From Pedobacter ginsengisoli (GTDB taxonomy: Bacteria; Bacteroidota; Bacteroidia; Sphingobacteriales; Sphingobacteriaceae), in the NCBI RefSeq assembly GCF_002736205.1, contig NZ_CP024091.1:3593555-3657554 (forward strand): 64,000 nucleotides of DNA, given 5' to 3'. Of the stretch, positions 8,135 to 17,015 are shown one piece after another. Both the position numbers and the translations under genes were made by a program. Under the pieces are notes generated by a model. That model did no database searches. It was not told where the DNA came from and worked only from the letters and a program-made list of their open reading frames with translations. Position 1 is the stretch's first letter, and the number at the start of each line of letters is the position of its first letter.

Positions 8135-9712
8135 TTAATTAATATGCAGGTATTGCCTGATTTTTGAATGCAATTCTATCGGACTAAAAGGCTTTGCAAC
8201 ATAATCATCAATACCCGCCTCTAAAATTTGCTTATTAATTTCCGTTAATAACGAAGCCGTTAAAGCAATTATTGGCAGCTGCTTAAATTTATCATCAGCA
8301 ATAGATCTTATTACTTTGGTTGCCTCATATCCATCCATTTTTGGCATCTCTAAATCCATCAACACAAGGTCGTAATGGTTTTCAATTACCTTTTCAACAG
8401 CTTCTGTACCATTTGCGGCACAATCAATATGCAGCCCCCATTTTTGCATAAATTTCCGGGCAACAATTACATTTATCTCATTGTCCTCAACCAGCAATAT
8501 CCTAAATCCTGCAAGGCTCGAAAAATCCGCAACAATTTCAGGCACTACAGTATGGCCGGCCTTTTTCTTACTCTTTTTAAATTGCAGGTTAAACAAAAAA
8601 GTTGAGCCTATACCAACCACACTTTTAACCGAAATGTTACCACCAAGTAGTGCTACTATTTTTTTTGTTATAGCAAGGCCTAAGCCCGTTCCACCAAAAG
8701 CCTTGGTTGTATTTGCACTTCCCTGGGTAAAACTCTCAAAAATATAATCCCTTTTATCAGTTTCAATGCCTATTCCGGTATCAGTTACCACAAAATCTAT
8801 ATCAACCAGATTACCCACCATTCTATTTAATGACAAATCCATTATAACCGAACCTTTGTTCGTAAATTTTATGGCATTACTTACCAGGTTATTCAATATC
8901 TGGGCTAACCTTGTAGGGTCGCCCACCACCATAACCGGCAAATCGGAATCTATTTTTATTTTGAATTCAAGTCCCTTTTCCTTTGCTGTGAGATGATGAG
9001 TTTCCTTAACATTGTTTACCAAATCTATTAAGCTAAAATCAATCGGCTCTACCAACATCTTTCCCGATTCAAGCTTACTATAATCTAAAACGTCATTTAT
9101 TAATTCAAGTAAGTTCTCGCCCGATAGCTTAAGAATCTTTAAACTCTCTATCTGTTCAGGTTTTGGGTTTTCCTGTAAAAGTAAATTGGTAATTCCAATC
9201 ACTGCATTCATAGGTGTTCTTATCTCATGGCTCATGTTAGATAAGAACTGTTGCTTGGCTTTTTCAACAGCATCATTTAGGGAAGTTGTTTCCTCATTAA
9301 TCCCCATTAGCTTATTGGTTTTTGAGCCAAGAACCGGACTTGCCTTTCTCGGTTTTTCCTCAACATTATTTTGTCTGGTAATATCCAAAAGAAGACCAAT
9401 AACCCCTCCTACATCAGAAGGATCAGGGCATAAAGTAACATCAAGAAAAATCATTTTCCCTTGAATTTCAACGTCTGCAACAAACTTAAGTGATTCACCA
9501 GCCAATGCTCTTCGCATTATTTCGCCTGCAATAGGGTATAATTCAAAAATACTCTTCCCAACAGACTCATTATCTTTCACTCCAAACACCTTTAATCCCA
9601 GTCCAACAGATCGGGTAAATACTCCATCCTTATTTGTCTTAAAAATGACAACAGGTACGTTGTCAAGCAGCATTTGAAAAAGATAACTTTTCTCTTCTAG
9701 TGATTCTTGCAT
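8135..9712 (-). CDS. Soluble hybrid histidine kinase with PAS and receiver domains
   Basis: This 525-residue protein has no membrane segment. A PAS-like sensor spans residues 5-115, followed by a short linker. HisKA has the phospho-acceptor His162 in FLSNMSHEIRTPMN. An HATPase_c domain carries the N box (NLVSNAIKF), DTGIGI and GGTGLGLAI. A C-terminal receiver starts at ILLVEDNEIN, with phospho-acceptor Asp453 in LVLMDLEMPKMDG and the conserved Lys in VAKPFSP. Hybrid kinases of this kind sense a cytoplasmic cue through PAS and pass phosphate from His to Asp; no output or Hpt partner is encoded nearby. Upstream lies an inverted repeat at 9930-9960. Confidence 0.92.
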   Translation of the reverse strand: MQESLEEKSYLFQMLLDNVPVVIFKTNKDGVFTRSVGLGLKVFGVKDNESVGKSIFELYPIAGEIMRRALAGESLKFVADVEIQGKMIFLDVTLCPDPSDVGGVIGLLLDITRQNNVEEKPRKASPVLGSKTNKLMGINEETTSLNDAVEKAKQQFLSNMSHEIRTPMNAVIGITNLLLQENPKPEQIESLKILKLSGENLLELINDVLDYSKLESGKMLVEPIDFSLIDLVNNVKETHHLTAKEKGLEFKIKIDSDLPVMVVGDPTRLAQILNNLVSNAIKFTNKGSVIMDLSLNRMVGNLVDIDFVVTDTGIGIETDKRDYIFESFTQGSANTTKAFGGTGLGLAITKKIVALLGGNISVKSVVGIGSTFLFNLQFKKSKKKAGHTVVPEIVADFSSLAGFRILLVEDNEINVIVARKFMQKWGLHIDCAANGTEAVEKVIENHYDLVLMDLEMPKMDGYEATKVIRSIADDKFKQLPIIALTASLLTEINKQILEAGIDDYVAKPFSPIELHSKIRQYLHIN

Positions 9713-9781
9713 TGTTAGCAGTCAGCGAATAACATTTTTTTAGAAACCTTATTGCAATTTGCCCGCCAAAGTTTTTATAAA

Positions 9782-9813
9782 CACAAAAGCCGGCTTTAAA
9801 AGACCGGCTTTTG
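9782..9813. terminator. Inverted repeat, possible bidirectional terminator
   Basis: The arms ACAAAAGCCGG and CCGGCTTTTGT pair perfectly across a 10-base loop. It lies between the kinase start (9712) and the threonine dehydrogenase end (10043), where only the dehydrogenase transcript approaches. A second, stronger terminator sits closer at 9966-10006, so this one may instead be a regulatory hairpin in the kinase leader. Confidence 0.4.
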
Positions 9814-9929
9814 TACCTTTTGCTTATGCTGTGCCTGCCCTTCGCGGATCTCCCACTCACAGGACTTTTTTATCAAAACAGTTATAAATTATTCTTTATC
9901 TAATTTAACTAATCTTCTCTCACATTGGG

Positions 9930-9960
9930 TTAAAATGTTATAAACAAATTAACATTTTAA
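9930..9960. promoter_or_regulatory. Perfect 10-bp inverted repeat in the kinase upstream region
   Basis: TTAAAATGTT at 9930-9939 is repeated as its exact reverse complement AACATTTTAA at 9951-9960, with an 11-base spacer; centre-to-centre distance is 21 bases. The A+T-rich arms and helical spacing suit a protein-binding site more than an RNA hairpin. The rest of the 9713-10042 gap holds two hairpins and no gene that I can see. Confidence 0.3.
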
Positions 9961-9965
9961 ACATC

Positions 9966-10006
9966 ATAAAAAAAGCAGACGCTCCATCCGGATACAGCCT
10001 GCTTTT
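9966..10006 (-). terminator. Rho-independent terminator of the sigma factor-threonine dehydrogenase unit
   Basis: On the minus strand AAAAGCAG pairs with CTGCTTTT around a G+C-containing loop and is followed by a run of T, about 37 bases after the stop codon of the threonine dehydrogenase gene. Confidence 0.65.
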
Positions 10007-10042
10007 GAACCTAAATTTACCAATTACGAGTAATTGTTTTTC

Positions 10043-11002
10043 TTATGGATATACTTCAATATTTTGAAGCATATCTTTCACCATTTTTTCTAAATCAAAT
10101 GCTGGTTTCCATCCCCAATCCTTACTTGCTACACTATCGTCAATACTTTGAGGCCAGCTATCTGCAATCTGCTGACGGAAATCAGGAACATATTCTATCT
10201 CAAATCCTGGTACTTCCTTAGCTATTTCTTCATAAATCTCTTTCGGAGTAAAGCTCAAAGCACTCAGGTTATAAGCCGTACGTACAGACAAAAATTCTGC
10301 AGGAGCTTCCATAAGCTCCAATGTTGCACGTATTGCATCATGCATATACATCATAGGCAAAGCCGTATCTTTTTTTAAAAAGCAGGTATACTTTTCTCCT
10401 TTTACCGCACTATGAAAAATATCTACAGCATAATCAGTTGTTCCACCTCCGGGAGCTCCCGTATAACTAATAAGACCTGGGTAGCGCACACTGCGTACAT
10501 CAAGGCCATGTTTTTCAAAATAATATTTACACCAATACTCTCCTGCTGCTTTACTGATTCCGTAAATTGTAGTCGGCTCCGTAACACCTTGCTGAGGGCA
10601 GTTCTGTTTTACTGAATCAGGACCAAATATTGCTATACTGCTAGGCCAAAAAACTTTCTCAACTTTATACTTAACAGATAAGTCAAGAATACTTAATAAG
10701 CTTTCCATGTTTAATGCCCATGCTGCCTGAGGGTTACGCTCACCACTTGCCGAAAGCATAGCTGCCAGGTGATAGATCTGAGTAAATTTATTTTCAGCAA
10801 TAAGATTTTCAAGTCCCACCTTATCCATTACATTTAATTGTATATAAGGATGTTTCTCAAAAGAAACATCTTCTTTAGGTCTGATGTCAGCCGCTAATAC
10901 ATTTTCTTTTCCGTATCTTTCCCTTAGTTCATCAGTTAGCTCTCTTCCAATTTGTCCAAGTGCTCCAATGATTAGTATATATTCTTTCTGTTTCATATTC
11001 AT
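10043..11002 (-). CDS. tdh: L-threonine 3-dehydrogenase, short-chain dehydrogenase type
   Basis: The 319-residue protein is an extended SDR enzyme: NAD-binding IIGALGQIGREL at the N-terminus and the catalytic pair in TTIYGISKAAGEYW (Tyr and Lys). Threonine-dehydrogenase-type text follows (GGGTTDYAVDIFHSA, CFLKKDTALPMMYMHDA, and ADSWPQSIDDS near the C-terminus). These set it apart from UDP-glucose epimerases, which it otherwise resembles. It should oxidise L-threonine to 2-amino-3-ketobutyrate with NAD+. The 2-amino-3-ketobutyrate CoA ligase partner is not in this window. The ATG at 11002 directly abuts the TAA of the upstream sigma factor gene; a second ATG at 10996 is an equally good start. 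Translational coupling is likely. Confidence 0.85.
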   Translation of the reverse strand: MNMKQKEYILIIGALGQIGRELTDELRERYGKENVLAADIRPKEDVSFEKHPYIQLNVMDKVGLENLIAENKFTQIYHLAAMLSASGERNPQAAWALNMESLLSILDLSVKYKVEKVFWPSSIAIFGPDSVKQNCPQQGVTEPTTIYGISKAAGEYWCKYYFEKHGLDVRSVRYPGLISYTGAPGGGTTDYAVDIFHSAVKGEKYTCFLKKDTALPMMYMHDAIRATLELMEAPAEFLSVRTAYNLSALSFTPKEIYEEIAKEVPGFEIEYVPDFRQQIADSWPQSIDDSVASKDWGWKPAFDLEKMVKDMLQNIEVYP

Positions 11003-11872
11003 TTACAAATATTGTCTGAGGCGTTTCGCCCCCTTCTCTTTACCAAGGCTATGCAGTGCCTGATATTTAATCTTCCGCACACTTTCTTTGCTCAAGTCAA
11101 AAAGATCTGCAATGTCTTCCAGGTGCATTGCCTCATTACCTTGTAATCCGAAGCTGAGTTGAATGATTCGGCGCTGTCTGTCTGGAAGCTGATTTAACAA
11201 TTCCCTAAGGCTGTACTTTAAATCCTGAGATTGGAGTACCGTATCAGGCGCATCTATCGAAGTATCTTCAAGAAACACCATCAGACCAGGCTTCTCTTCA
11301 TCATCACCCCCTGTATCCAAAGAAACTGCATGCCCCGGACTGTACTGATAGGCCTTTAGCTTATCAAGTGCAATTCCGGTATACTCAGATAGCTCCTCGT
11401 CTGTAGGTAAGCGTTCCAATTTCTGCTCCATCTCCATTTCCGATCGCCACAAATCCTGTATATCATTAACCTGATTCATCGGAAGCCTGATCATACGTTT
11501 ATATGTGCCAATTGCCATCATCATGGACTGTCTGATCCACCATACCGCAAATGAGATAAACTTAAATCCCCGGCTTTCATCAAAGCGCTCCGCTGCCTTA
11601 ACCAATCCTGCATTTCCTTCCGAAATCAGATCTGCAAGAGGCAAACCCTGTCCTTCGTACTTTTTTGCAACTGAAACTACAAATCGAAGGTTTGAAGTTA
11701 CAAGCCTTTGCAAGGCAGCAAGGTCTCCCGTCTGAATTTTACGGGCCAGCTTAACCTCCTCTTCCGCACTTAACAACGGATACCCGGCAATATCATTCAG
11801 ATATCTCCTAAGGGAATCATGGTCGCGTTTAGTAAAGGATTTTTCTATCTTGATTTCTCTCATGCTTAGCAC
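11003..11872 (-). CDS. Sigma-70 family RNA polymerase sigma factor, RpoD/SigA-like paralogue
   Basis: The protein has 289 residues, the length of the short Bacteroidota housekeeping sigma. All core regions are present: 1.2 (RRYLNDIAGYPLLSAEEEV), 2.1-2.4 (SNLRFVVSVAKKYEGQG, then FKFISFAVWWIRQSMMMA), 3 and 4. It departs from the primary sigma as I know it in places that touch promoters: MMMAIGTYKRMIRLPMNQ replaces the usual LQALAEQSRIVRLPLNQ, and the region 4.2 helix reads LSKESVRKIKYQALHSL instead of LTRERVRQIKEKAIRRL. It is therefore more likely a group-2 alternative sigma than the essential one. ATG at 11863 (MREIKIEK) is an alternative start. It is followed without a gap by tdh. Confidence 0.88.
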   Translation of the reverse strand: MLSMREIKIEKSFTKRDHDSLRRYLNDIAGYPLLSAEEEVKLARKIQTGDLAALQRLVTSNLRFVVSVAKKYEGQGLPLADLISEGNAGLVKAAERFDESRGFKFISFAVWWIRQSMMMAIGTYKRMIRLPMNQVNDIQDLWRSEMEMEQKLERLPTDEELSEYTGIALDKLKAYQYSPGHAVSLDTGGDDEEKPGLMVFLEDTSIDAPDTVLQSQDLKYSLRELLNQLPDRQRRIIQLSFGLQGNEAMHLEDIADLFDLSKESVRKIKYQALHSLGKEKGAKRLRQYL

Positions 11873-12102
11873 ATTGTAACCTGCGGTTGCAAGGCCTAAA
11901 GTTCATAAGTTGATTTGTTAATACCTCGGACATCGGCTATATCCGGAAATTATTCATAACCCGCCCTTATGGTCAGAATTAAATTTTGCACTTAAAAAAA
12001 ACTGCCAGTACTCCCCAAATTTTGTTGCCTTCCATTTGTTAATCTGCATCTAATGTCCTTTATTTGCATCACACCAAAACGTATAAAAGTGCTCGTGGTT
12101 AT

Positions 12103-12582
12103 ATGAATACAAGCATATTAGATCAAACGGATCTCGAAATTCTTCGCTTATTGCAAAAAGATGCAAGGCTTACCAATAAAGAATTAGCCCTTAAATTGCA
12201 TAAGGGCAGCAGTACTATGTTTGAACGCGTAAGTCGTCTTAAAGACTTGGGCTACATTACAGGGAGTGTAACACTTATTGACCGCAATAAATTTGATGAA
12301 CTTTGGATATCCTTTACTCAGGTTCAACTAAACGACCACAGTGGCGAAGCACTTATCGCATTTCAAAACGAAGTAATTCGTTTCTCAGAAGTATTGGAAT
12401 GCTACCATACTACAGGAGCTTTTGATTTCCTTTTAAAAATTGTGGTGAGTGATATGGCAGGCTACAATAGGCTAATTGTAGAGAAGTTGGCAAAACTTAA
12501 AAATGTAGGATCATTACAGAGCTGCTTTGTAGTTAATGAGGCCAAAAGAGAATTGGCCTACCCACTAAAAGACAGAACATAA
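12103..12582 (+). CDS. Lrp/AsnC family transcriptional regulator
   Basis: Starting at the ATG at 12103 the protein has 159 residues, the normal family size; a TTG 13 codons upstream is less likely. An N-terminal winged helix (LDQTDLEILRLLQKDARLTN, then a recognition helix near KGSSTMFERVSRLKDLGYI) is followed by an AsnC ligand domain (ALIAFQNEVIRFSEVLECYHTTG, FDFLLKIVVSDMAGYNRLI). Such proteins form octamers that respond to amino acids. It diverges from the sigma-tdh unit across about 230 bases, so control of threonine catabolism is a reasonable inference. It converges on leuS, which follows 48 bases later. Confidence 0.9.
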   Translation: MNTSILDQTDLEILRLLQKDARLTNKELALKLHKGSSTMFERVSRLKDLGYITGSVTLIDRNKFDELWISFTQVQLNDHSGEALIAFQNEVIRFSEVLECYHTTGAFDFLLKIVVSDMAGYNRLIVEKLAKLKNVGSLQSCFVVNEAKRELAYPLKDRT

Positions 12583-12585
12583 AAA

Positions 12586-12609
12586 AGGTCCGGCTTAATA
12601 GCCGAACCT
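12586..12609. terminator. Terminator hairpin between lrp-type gene and leuS
   Basis: Arms aggtccggct and agccgaacct pair with one mismatch around the loop taat. On the minus strand a run of T follows immediately, so it mainly serves leuS; it lies in the 47-base gap between the two convergent stop codons. Confidence 0.75.
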
Positions 12610-12629
12610 GCATGTATCTTTATTTCAAT

Positions 12630-15428
12630 TTAGATTACAATATTTACAATTCGTCCTTTTACAACAATTACCTTTTTAGGTGCTTTACCTTCAAGGTATT
12701 TCTGAACATGTTCATCGGCCAAAACAGTTTCTTCAATCTCTTTAGGCTCTAAAGCAAGGCTAAGGTTCATATTTAACCGCGTTTTACCATTAACCGAGAT
12801 CGGATAGCTAAACTCATCCTCAACCATATAAGCAGGGTTAAATTCAGGATATTTGGCATAAGATAAACTTCCTTCCTCATGACCTAATAAAGCCCACAAC
12901 TCCTCGCAAATATGTGGTGCGTAAGAAGCAAGTACAACAACCAGATCTTCAAGCACCTGGCGGTTTTTACATTTTAAATCAGTAAGTTCATTAACCGCAA
13001 TCATAAAACTCGATACAGAAGTATTGAACGAGAAACGGTCAATATCGTCCTGAACCTTTTTAATAATCTTATGCAAAGCTTTCAATTCAGCCTTTGTAGG
13101 TACAGAATCGCTAACATTAAACTGCCATGCTTCATTATGGAATAAACGCCAGAATTTGCGTAAAAACTTAAACACGCCCTCTATACCGTTAGTATTCCAT
13201 GGCTTACTTTGCTCAAGCGGACCAAGGAACATTTCGTACATCCTCAACGTGTCAGCTCCGTAATTCTCAATCAGATCATCAGGATTTACCACATTGAATT
13301 TAGACTTAGACATTTTCTCTACCTCTACTCCGCAGATGTACTTTCCATTTTCCAGAATAAACTCTGCTTCGGCAAACTCCGGTCTGAACTTTTTAAACTT
13401 CTCAATATTCAGAATTTCGTTTTCTACAATGTTTACATCCACATGCAAGGCAGAGGTTTTGTAATCCTTTCTCAAACCGTACGAAACCAAAGTATTTGTA
13501 CCACGGCCTTCCTCATCAACCACGCGATATACAAAGTTACTTCTACCCTGTATCATCCCCTGGTTAATCAGTTTCTTAAAAGGTTCCTCTTCCTGTACAT
13601 ACCCTAAATCTTTTAAGAACTTATTCCAGAAACGGCTATACAACAGATGTCCTGTTGCGTGCTCAGCGCCACCAATGTATAAATCAACATCCTTCCAGTA
13701 AGCAATAGCTTCTTTAGATGCAAAGTCCGAATCATTTCTGGCATCCATATAACGATACCAATACCAGCTAGAGCCAGCCCAACCCGGCATAGTACTCAAC
13801 TCATATTCGTACTGATCATCGTAACTCCAATCTTCAGCACGCCCCAAAGGCGGCTCACCAGTTTCAGTCGGCAGGTACTTATCAATCTCAGGAAGCATTA
13901 ATGGCAATTCTTCTTCCTTAATTAAATATGGCAATCCATCTTTAAAGTAAACGGGAATAGGCTCACCCCAATAGCGCTGTCTGCCAAAAATTGCATCACG
14001 CATACGGTAATTCACCTTTGCTTTACCAACCTCTTTCTCTTCTAACCAGGCATTTAAAGTTCCAGTAGCCTCGGTATAATTCATACCATTTATAAAGCCC
14101 GAATTAATGTATTTACCCTCTTTAGTGGCATCAGCTTGATGTTCAATATCTTTTTGTGCATCAAGAATCTGTACAATAGGCAAATTAAAATGAGTAGCAA
14201 AAAGCCAGTCGCGCTGATCGCCACTAGGCACACCCATTACTGCACCGGTTCCATAACCTGCAAGTACATAATCAGCAATCCATAGCTGAATACGCTCTCC
14301 GCTTACCGGATTAATAACATAACTCCCCGTAAACGCGCCTGATACGGTTTTTGTATCGGCCATACGGTCCAGCTCCGATTTCTTTTTAGTTTTAGCTATA
14401 TAAGCATTAATATCATCTAGTTGCTCTGATGTAGTTAACGCCGTAACAAGTTCATGCTCAGGCGCCAAAACCAAATAAGAAACACCAAAAATAGTGTCTA
14501 CCCTTGTAGTAAAAACTTCAATATAATTGGCAATACCTTCCGGTGCATTTTCTATAGCAAATTTAACACTTGCCCCAACGCTTTTACCAATCCAGTTACG
14601 TTGCATTTCTTTAACCGGCTCTGGCCAGTCAATAGTATTTAAGCCTTGCAATAAGCGCTCTGCATATGCAGATATACGCATACTCCATTGCATCATTTTC
14701 TTTTGTTCAACCGGAAATCCGCCACGTTCCGAATACCCGTCCTTCACCTCATCATTAGCAAGCACAGTTCCCAATCCAGGGCACCAGTTTACGGTACTTT
14801 CTCTTAAGTAAGTGAGGCGATATTTTAATAATTCTTCCTGCTTCTCTTCGCTGGTCATGGTAGCCCAATCGCTAGGCAAAAAAGATTTAACCTCTTCATC
14901 ACAAACCGCTTTTACATCAGCACTGCCCGAGGCATTAAATTTCTCAATTAAAGTTGTAATATCTTCAGCCCTGTCAGTTTCCAAGTTATACCAGGAATTA
15001 AACAATTGCATAAAGATCCATTGTGTCCATTTATAATATTCCGGATCGCTGGTACGTACCTCTTTACTCCAATCAAACGAGAAACCAATTTTATCCAATT
15101 GCTCTCTGTAGGTATTGATGTTAGTTTCGGTTGTTAAAGCCGGGTGCTGGCCGGTTTGTATAGCATACTGCTCAGCAGGCAAACCAAACGAATCGTATCC
15201 CATCGGGTGCAATACGTTAAATCCTTTTAATCTTTTATATCTTGAAAATATATCGGACGCAATATAACCAAGGGGATGTCCCACATGTAAACCAGCCCCA
15301 GATGGGTACGGGAACATATCCAGAACATAAAACTTAGGTTTTGTTGTATCTTTTTCTGCTTTAAACGTTTGATTTTGAGCCCAGAACTTTTGCCACTTCT
15401 GTTCTATTTCTTTAAATTGGTAATCCAT
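12630..15428 (-). CDS. leuS: Leucyl-tRNA synthetase
   Basis: This is a 932-residue class Ia synthetase that charges tRNA-Leu in the cytoplasm. It shows the HIGH motif in [17 protein letters not shown] near residue 40-56, the editing (CP1) domain with [20 protein letters not shown] near 310, and the KMSKS loop ([16 protein letters not shown]) near 705. The C-terminal anticodon-binding helices follow. The extra length compared with the roughly 860-residue E. coli enzyme lies in insertions near 170-190 and 630-690, the second of which holds [17 protein letters not shown]. It is convergent with the Lrp-type gene and lies 64 bases after the CLC gene on the same strand. Confidence 0.97.
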   Translation of the reverse strand: MDYQFKEIEQKWQKFWAQNQTFKAEKDTTKPKFYVLDMFPYPSGAGLHVGHPLGYIASDIFSRYKRLKGFNVLHPMGYDSFGLPAEQYAIQTGQHPALTTETNINTYREQLDKIGFSFDWSKEVRTSDPEYYKWTQWIFMQLFNSWYNLETDRAEDITTLIEKFNASGSADVKAVCDEEVKSFLPSDWATMTSEEKQEELLKYRLTYLRESTVNWCPGLGTVLANDEVKDGYSERGGFPVEQKKMMQWSMRISAYAERLLQGLNTIDWPEPVKEMQRNWIGKSVGASVKFAIENAPEGIANYIEVFTTRVDTIFGVSYLVLAPEHELVTALTTSEQLDDINAYIAKTKKKSELDRMADTKTVSGAFTGSYVINPVSGERIQLWIADYVLAGYGTGAVMGVPSGDQRDWLFATHFNLPIVQILDAQKDIEHQADATKEGKYINSGFINGMNYTEATGTLNAWLEEKEVGKAKVNYRMRDAIFGRQRYWGEPIPVYFKDGLPYLIKEEELPLMLPEIDKYLPTETGEPPLGRAEDWSYDDQYEYELSTMPGWAGSSWYWYRYMDARNDSDFASKEAIAYWKDVDLYIGGAEHATGHLLYSRFWNKFLKDLGYVQEEEPFKKLINQGMIQGRSNFVYRVVDEEGRGTNTLVSYGLRKDYKTSALHVDVNIVENEILNIEKFKKFRPEFAEAEFILENGKYICGVEVEKMSKSKFNVVNPDDLIENYGADTLRMYEMFLGPLEQSKPWNTNGIEGVFKFLRKFWRLFHNEAWQFNVSDSVPTKAELKALHKIIKKVQDDIDRFSFNTSVSSFMIAVNELTDLKCKNRQVLEDLVVVLASYAPHICEELWALLGHEEGSLSYAKYPEFNPAYMVEDEFSYPISVNGKTRLNMNLSLALEPKEIEETVLADEHVQKYLEGKAPKKVIVVKGRIVNIVI

Positions 15429-15491
15429 TACTGCTAATTCCTTTATATCCCGCGAAAATAAAGAAATTAAGGAGCTTACAGAAAAGTTTGG

Positions 15492-16754
15492 CTAAGAAGT
15501 TTTTAATTGTCTTTTACGATGCACATCAGTAAGAGAAAATTTACCAAATAAAAAGTGCTTTGGAGATTTGTTTTCGGAGGCATTATAGATGCTGTGCGCA
15601 CCCGAAATAAGATAAGCAGATACACAGGCTACAATAACATAAACTCCGCACGAAACCCCAAACAGTTCCATTGCCATTGCGCAACAAGCAACCGGAGTTT
15701 TTGCCGCACCGGCAAAAACGGCTACAAAACCCATCCCGGCCAATAACCCGACAGGCAAAGGCAGCCAAAATGAAAGTGCACTACCAAGTGTTGCCCCAAT
15801 AAAAAAAAGAGGTGTAACCTCTCCACCTTTAAAGCCCGCACCAAGGGTAATTGCTGTCAAGAGTATTTTCAATGCAAAATCCTGAGGTTTTGAACTTTGT
15901 AAAAATGACTCGACTATTGTTGGTATTCCTAAACCTATATATTTATAGGTACCCAACAGCAAAACAATGGCTACGACCACTATACCACCTACAAAAGGGC
16001 GCATTGGAGCGTATTTAATTTTTTTAAATATTATGGACAGCTGGTGGGTCAATTTCACAAACACTATAGCAGCAATACTGAAAAACAGACCAGCAATTGC
16101 ACTGTAAACAATCCCCCTAAAAGAAACCTGAGGCACAGAGATTATGCTATAATGGGTATGGCCAACTCCCCATAGCTCAGTAATATAAGCAGCCAAAAAA
16201 GCCGATGCTATTGCCGGCAAAATGGATTTGTATGGGATTTTGCCCAATAAGAGTACCTCGATACCAAAAATGGCACCTGCAATTGGTGTCCCAAAAACAG
16301 AAGCAAAACCAGCGCTTAAACCTGCAATAAGAAGAACTATCCGCTCTTGCTTACTTAAATGAAAAATTTTATGAAACTGATCAGCAGCGGCGGCCGACAT
16401 CTGCAATGCAGTACCTTCCCTACCTGCCGAACCACCAAAGAAATGCGTAGCTACAGTACCTATAAGTACTAATGGAGCCATCCTGAATGGAATAATATCT
16501 TTAGGATTATGAATGGTATCAAAAACCAGGTTATTGCCTCGTTCGACACTTTTACCTAAATAATGGTAAACCAAACCAATAGCTAAGCCGCCCAATGGCA
16601 AAAAATACAGGATATAAGGGTGCCCGGTTCTAAAGTTTGTTGCCAGATCTAATGATGTTAAAAATAAGGCCGACATTGTGCCTGCTACGAAACTAAGTAA
16701 AATGATTATCAGCAACCATTTACCCAGTTTATAAATGAATTTTTTATCAATCAT
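15492..16754 (-). CDS. CLC family anion transporter, fluoride-branch-like
   Basis: From the ATG at 16754 (MIDKKF) the protein has 420 residues and about ten to twelve hydrophobic segments with the internal repeat of CLC proteins. The usual chloride-selectivity motif GSGIP is replaced by GNNLV (73-77). The gating glutamate is present as GREGT (111-115) instead of GREGP, and a GAGFKGGEVTPLFFIGA segment matches the later GxFxP region. As I recall, these changes mark the CLC-F proton/fluoride antiporters, which protect cells by exporting fluoride. Ion selectivity is therefore inferred from motifs only. No fluoride riboswitch was recognised upstream; an inverted repeat lies at 16809-16848. Confidence 0.85.
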   Translation of the reverse strand: MIDKKFIYKLGKWLLIIILLSFVAGTMSALFLTSLDLATNFRTGHPYILYFLPLGGLAIGLVYHYLGKSVERGNNLVFDTIHNPKDIIPFRMAPLVLIGTVATHFFGGSAGREGTALQMSAAAADQFHKIFHLSKQERIVLLIAGLSAGFASVFGTPIAGAIFGIEVLLLGKIPYKSILPAIASAFLAAYITELWGVGHTHYSIISVPQVSFRGIVYSAIAGLFFSIAAIVFVKLTHQLSIIFKKIKYAPMRPFVGGIVVVAIVLLLGTYKYIGLGIPTIVESFLQSSKPQDFALKILLTAITLGAGFKGGEVTPLFFIGATLGSALSFWLPLPVGLLAGMGFVAVFAGAAKTPVACCAMAMELFGVSCGVYVIVACVSAYLISGAHSIYNASENKSPKHFLFGKFSLTDVHRKRQLKTS

Positions 16755-16808
16755 AACGCAAGCCAAATATAATACATTTTACGCCTCTTTTGTATCGATC
16801 CACAGTGA

Positions 16809-16848
16809 GTCCACGTTTTATTTAGAAAAATGTGGGCTTAACGTGGAC
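16809..16848. repeat. 9-bp inverted repeat between the CLC and ftsX genes
   Basis: GTCCACGTT at 16809-16817 is matched by AACGTGGAC at 16840-16848 with 22 bases between. It lies about 55 bases upstream of the CLC start codon, inside the roughly 260-base divergent gap. It could be an operator or part of a structured leader; the family is not recognised. Confidence 0.35.
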
Positions 16849-17015
16849 CGGTTCTTACCTCAATGTGAACTTACTTAAATCAGTTTCTGTGCCAGGTGCT
16901 AACACTATTTAAACATAAATCCCGTTATAATTTCTTTATGATTTAAAGTATAAAGCCAGATTATTTAAATTAGTTGCTTATATTTTTTATTTTCGCAAAA
17001 CATAAAGATAAATAC

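Noticed and set aside
9786..9860. Possible tRNA or small RNA in the kinase upstream region
   Set aside because: The hairpin at 9782-9813 does not extend to a cloverleaf or any structure that I recognise.
10043..11002. UDP-glucose 4-epimerase annotation for the SDR enzyme
   Set aside because: The C-terminal half carries threonine-dehydrogenase-type text (TTDYAVDIFHSA, ADSWPQSIDDS) rather than the sugar-binding motifs of epimerases.
16767..17015. Fluoride riboswitch upstream of the CLC gene
   Set aside because: I did not find the conserved pseudoknot core by eye; only a plain inverted repeat is present. A covariance search would be decisive.
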